DNA from: Frigoribacterium faeni
Lineage (GTDB): Bacteria; Actinomycetota; Actinomycetes; Actinomycetales; Microbacteriaceae
NCBI RefSeq assembly: GCF_011761235.1
Contig: NZ_JAAOYW010000001.1
Location: 496,781 to 560,780 of the forward strand
DNA length: 64,000 nucleotides
Reading direction: 5' to 3'
Numbering within the stretch: the stretch's first letter is position 1; the number at the start of each line of letters is the position of its first letter. A model generated the notes under the pieces. It made no database searches and was not told where the DNA came from. It saw nothing but the letters and a program-made list of their open reading frames with translations. This document shows positions 63,198-64,000 of this stretch, one piece after another. Made by a program: the position numbers and the translations under genes.

Positions 63198-64000
63198 CCG
63201 CTCTCGTGACCCAGACGGACGCAGCACCCACCACCTCCTCCGCCCCCTCCTCGACGACGGGCGCGGCCGCCGCGCACCTCTTCGACCCGATCAGCCTGCG
63301 CGGCACGACGTTCCGCAACCGGCTCTGGGTCGCGCCGATGTGCCAGTACTCGGCCGACGAGCAGGACGGCGTCGCCACCGACTGGCACCTCGTGCACCTC
63401 GGCTCGCTCGCCCGGGGAGGCGCGGGCGCGGTCATCTCGGAGGCCGCGGCCGTGACGCCCGAGGGCCGCATCTCGCCCCAGGACCTCGGCATCTGGAACG
63501 ACGAGCAGGTCGCCGCACTCGCGCCGATCACCGCGTTCGTCCGGGCCCAGGGCTCGGTCCCCGGCATCCAGCTCGCCCACGCCGGACGCAAGGCGTCGAC
63601 CTTCCGCCCGTGGAGCGAGACGCAGGGCAGCGTGCCCGAGAGCGAGGGCGGCTGGCCGACGGTCGCCCCCTCCGCCGTCGCCTTCGAGGGCTACGCCGAG
63701 CCCCGGGCCATGACGCACGACGAGGTCGTCGAGACCGTCGAGGCGTTCCGGGTCGCCGCCCGCCGCTCGGTCGAGGCCGGCTTCGGGCTCATCGAGCTGC
63801 ACGCCGCCCACGGCTACCTGCTGCACCAGTTCCTGTCGCCGCTCAGCAACCGGCGCACCGACGAGTACGGCGGCTCCCTCGAGAACCGGGCGCGCCTCCT
63901 CGTCGACGTGGTCCGCGCCGTCCGGGCCGAGGTCGGCGACGACCTGCCCCTGCTGGTCCGCTTCTCGGCCACCGACTGGGCCGAGGGCGGGTGGGACGAG
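63194..64000 (+). CDS. NADH:flavin oxidoreductase, Old Yellow Enzyme (YqjM-like), 3' end beyond window
   Basis: 269 codons visible before the window ends; the family is about 360-380 aa. A Thr/Ser/Ala-rich N-terminal 28 residues precede LFDPISLRGTTFRNRLWVAP. The redox-tuning Cys in APMCQYSA, GIQLAHAGRKAS and the active-site ELHAAHGYLLHQFLSPLSN mark the thermophilic-like/YqjM class, which reduces activated alkenes. Confidence 0.93.
   Translation, partial: MTALVTQTDAAPTTSSAPSSTTGAAAAHLFDPISLRGTTFRNRLWVAPMCQYSADEQDGVATDWHLVHLGSLARGGAGAVISEAAAVTPEGRISPQDLGIWNDEQVAALAPITAFVRAQGSVPGIQLAHAGRKASTFRPWSETQGSVPESEGGWPTVAPSAVAFEGYAEPRAMTHDEVVETVEAFRVAARRSVEAGFGLIELHAAHGYLLHQFLSPLSNRRTDEYGGSLENRARLLVDVVRAVRAEVGDDLPLLVRFSATDWAEGGWDE

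Noticed and set aside
60822-63227. 801-codon minus-strand open frame over YceI, nnrD and HAD genes
   Set aside because: Its sequence is Gly/Arg/Asp-rich shadow coding antisense to, or in another frame over, genes with clear families.

Overview
The window is very GC-rich DNA with dense, mostly ATGA/GTGA-coupled genes, many GTG starts and strong Shine-Dalgarno sites. The gene order argS-lysA-hom-thrC-thrB-rho, a long-insert Rho, a CsbD-like protein, DUF418/TPM/PspA genes and DtxR-type iron boxes point to an actinobacterium, most likely Microbacteriaceae (Curtobacterium/Frigoribacterium/Clavibacter-like). The genus is inference. I see no insertion sequence, prophage or CRISPR array.

Layout. 1-11.4 kb (minus strand): rho (3' end cut by the window), threonine and lysine biosynthesis (thrB, thrC, hom, lysA), an LmeA-like lipid-binding protein, argS, a C26 glutamine amidotransferase and a PdxH-like flavoprotein. 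11.5 kb: tRNA-Arg(CCG) with a strong terminator downstream. 11.7-22.3 kb: a small unknown protein, an EamA exporter, a DUF3592-like protein, then an envelope/stress run (TPM-domain protein, PspA, DUF418-type acyltransferase) coupled to an arginase-like protein and a crotonase. CsbD, a disulfide oxidoreductase, a mini HExxH protein and an SDR follow. 22.3-29 kb: two siderophore-interacting proteins, each with a DtxR-like box, and a five-gene peptide/nickel-type ABC importer. 29-33.4 kb: amidase, GNAT acetyltransferase, and a coupled PRTase/S51 peptidase/ung operon.

33.5-41 kb is the most accessory-looking part. It holds a VOC protein with a WYL regulator, a four-gene cassette encoding a twin-arginine lipoprotein intradiol dioxygenase with its own TatA, TatC and TatB, then DUF805 and a cluster of immunity-type proteins (Imm-5-like, SUKH) and unknown proteins. 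41-46.2 kb: DUF2071, an unknown actinobacterial protein, an SDR, and metY-metX, which draw on the homoserine made by hom. 46.4-49.6 kb: a histidine kinase, a degenerate kinase-like membrane protein and a LuxR-type response regulator. 49.6-56.6 kb: an MFS exporter, a secreted protein, a DUF77 thiamine-binding-type protein coupled to a GT87 mannosyltransferase-like protein, and a polar amino-acid ABC importer. 56.6-60.6 kb: a ChvE/MmsAB multiple-sugar ABC importer with a near-perfect 11-9-11 inverted-repeat operator candidate upstream. 61-64 kb: YceI, NnrD, a HAD hydrolase and an Old Yellow Enzyme cut by the window end.

The observations I consider most worth a second look are the self-contained Tat-plus-dioxygenase cassette, a regularly spaced TCAGGAC palindrome array before the GNAT gene, a 14-mer whose exact and near-exact copies all lie in one orientation, the Gln/Arg/Asp repeat domain of Rho, and the apparent pseudokinase in the two-component cluster.
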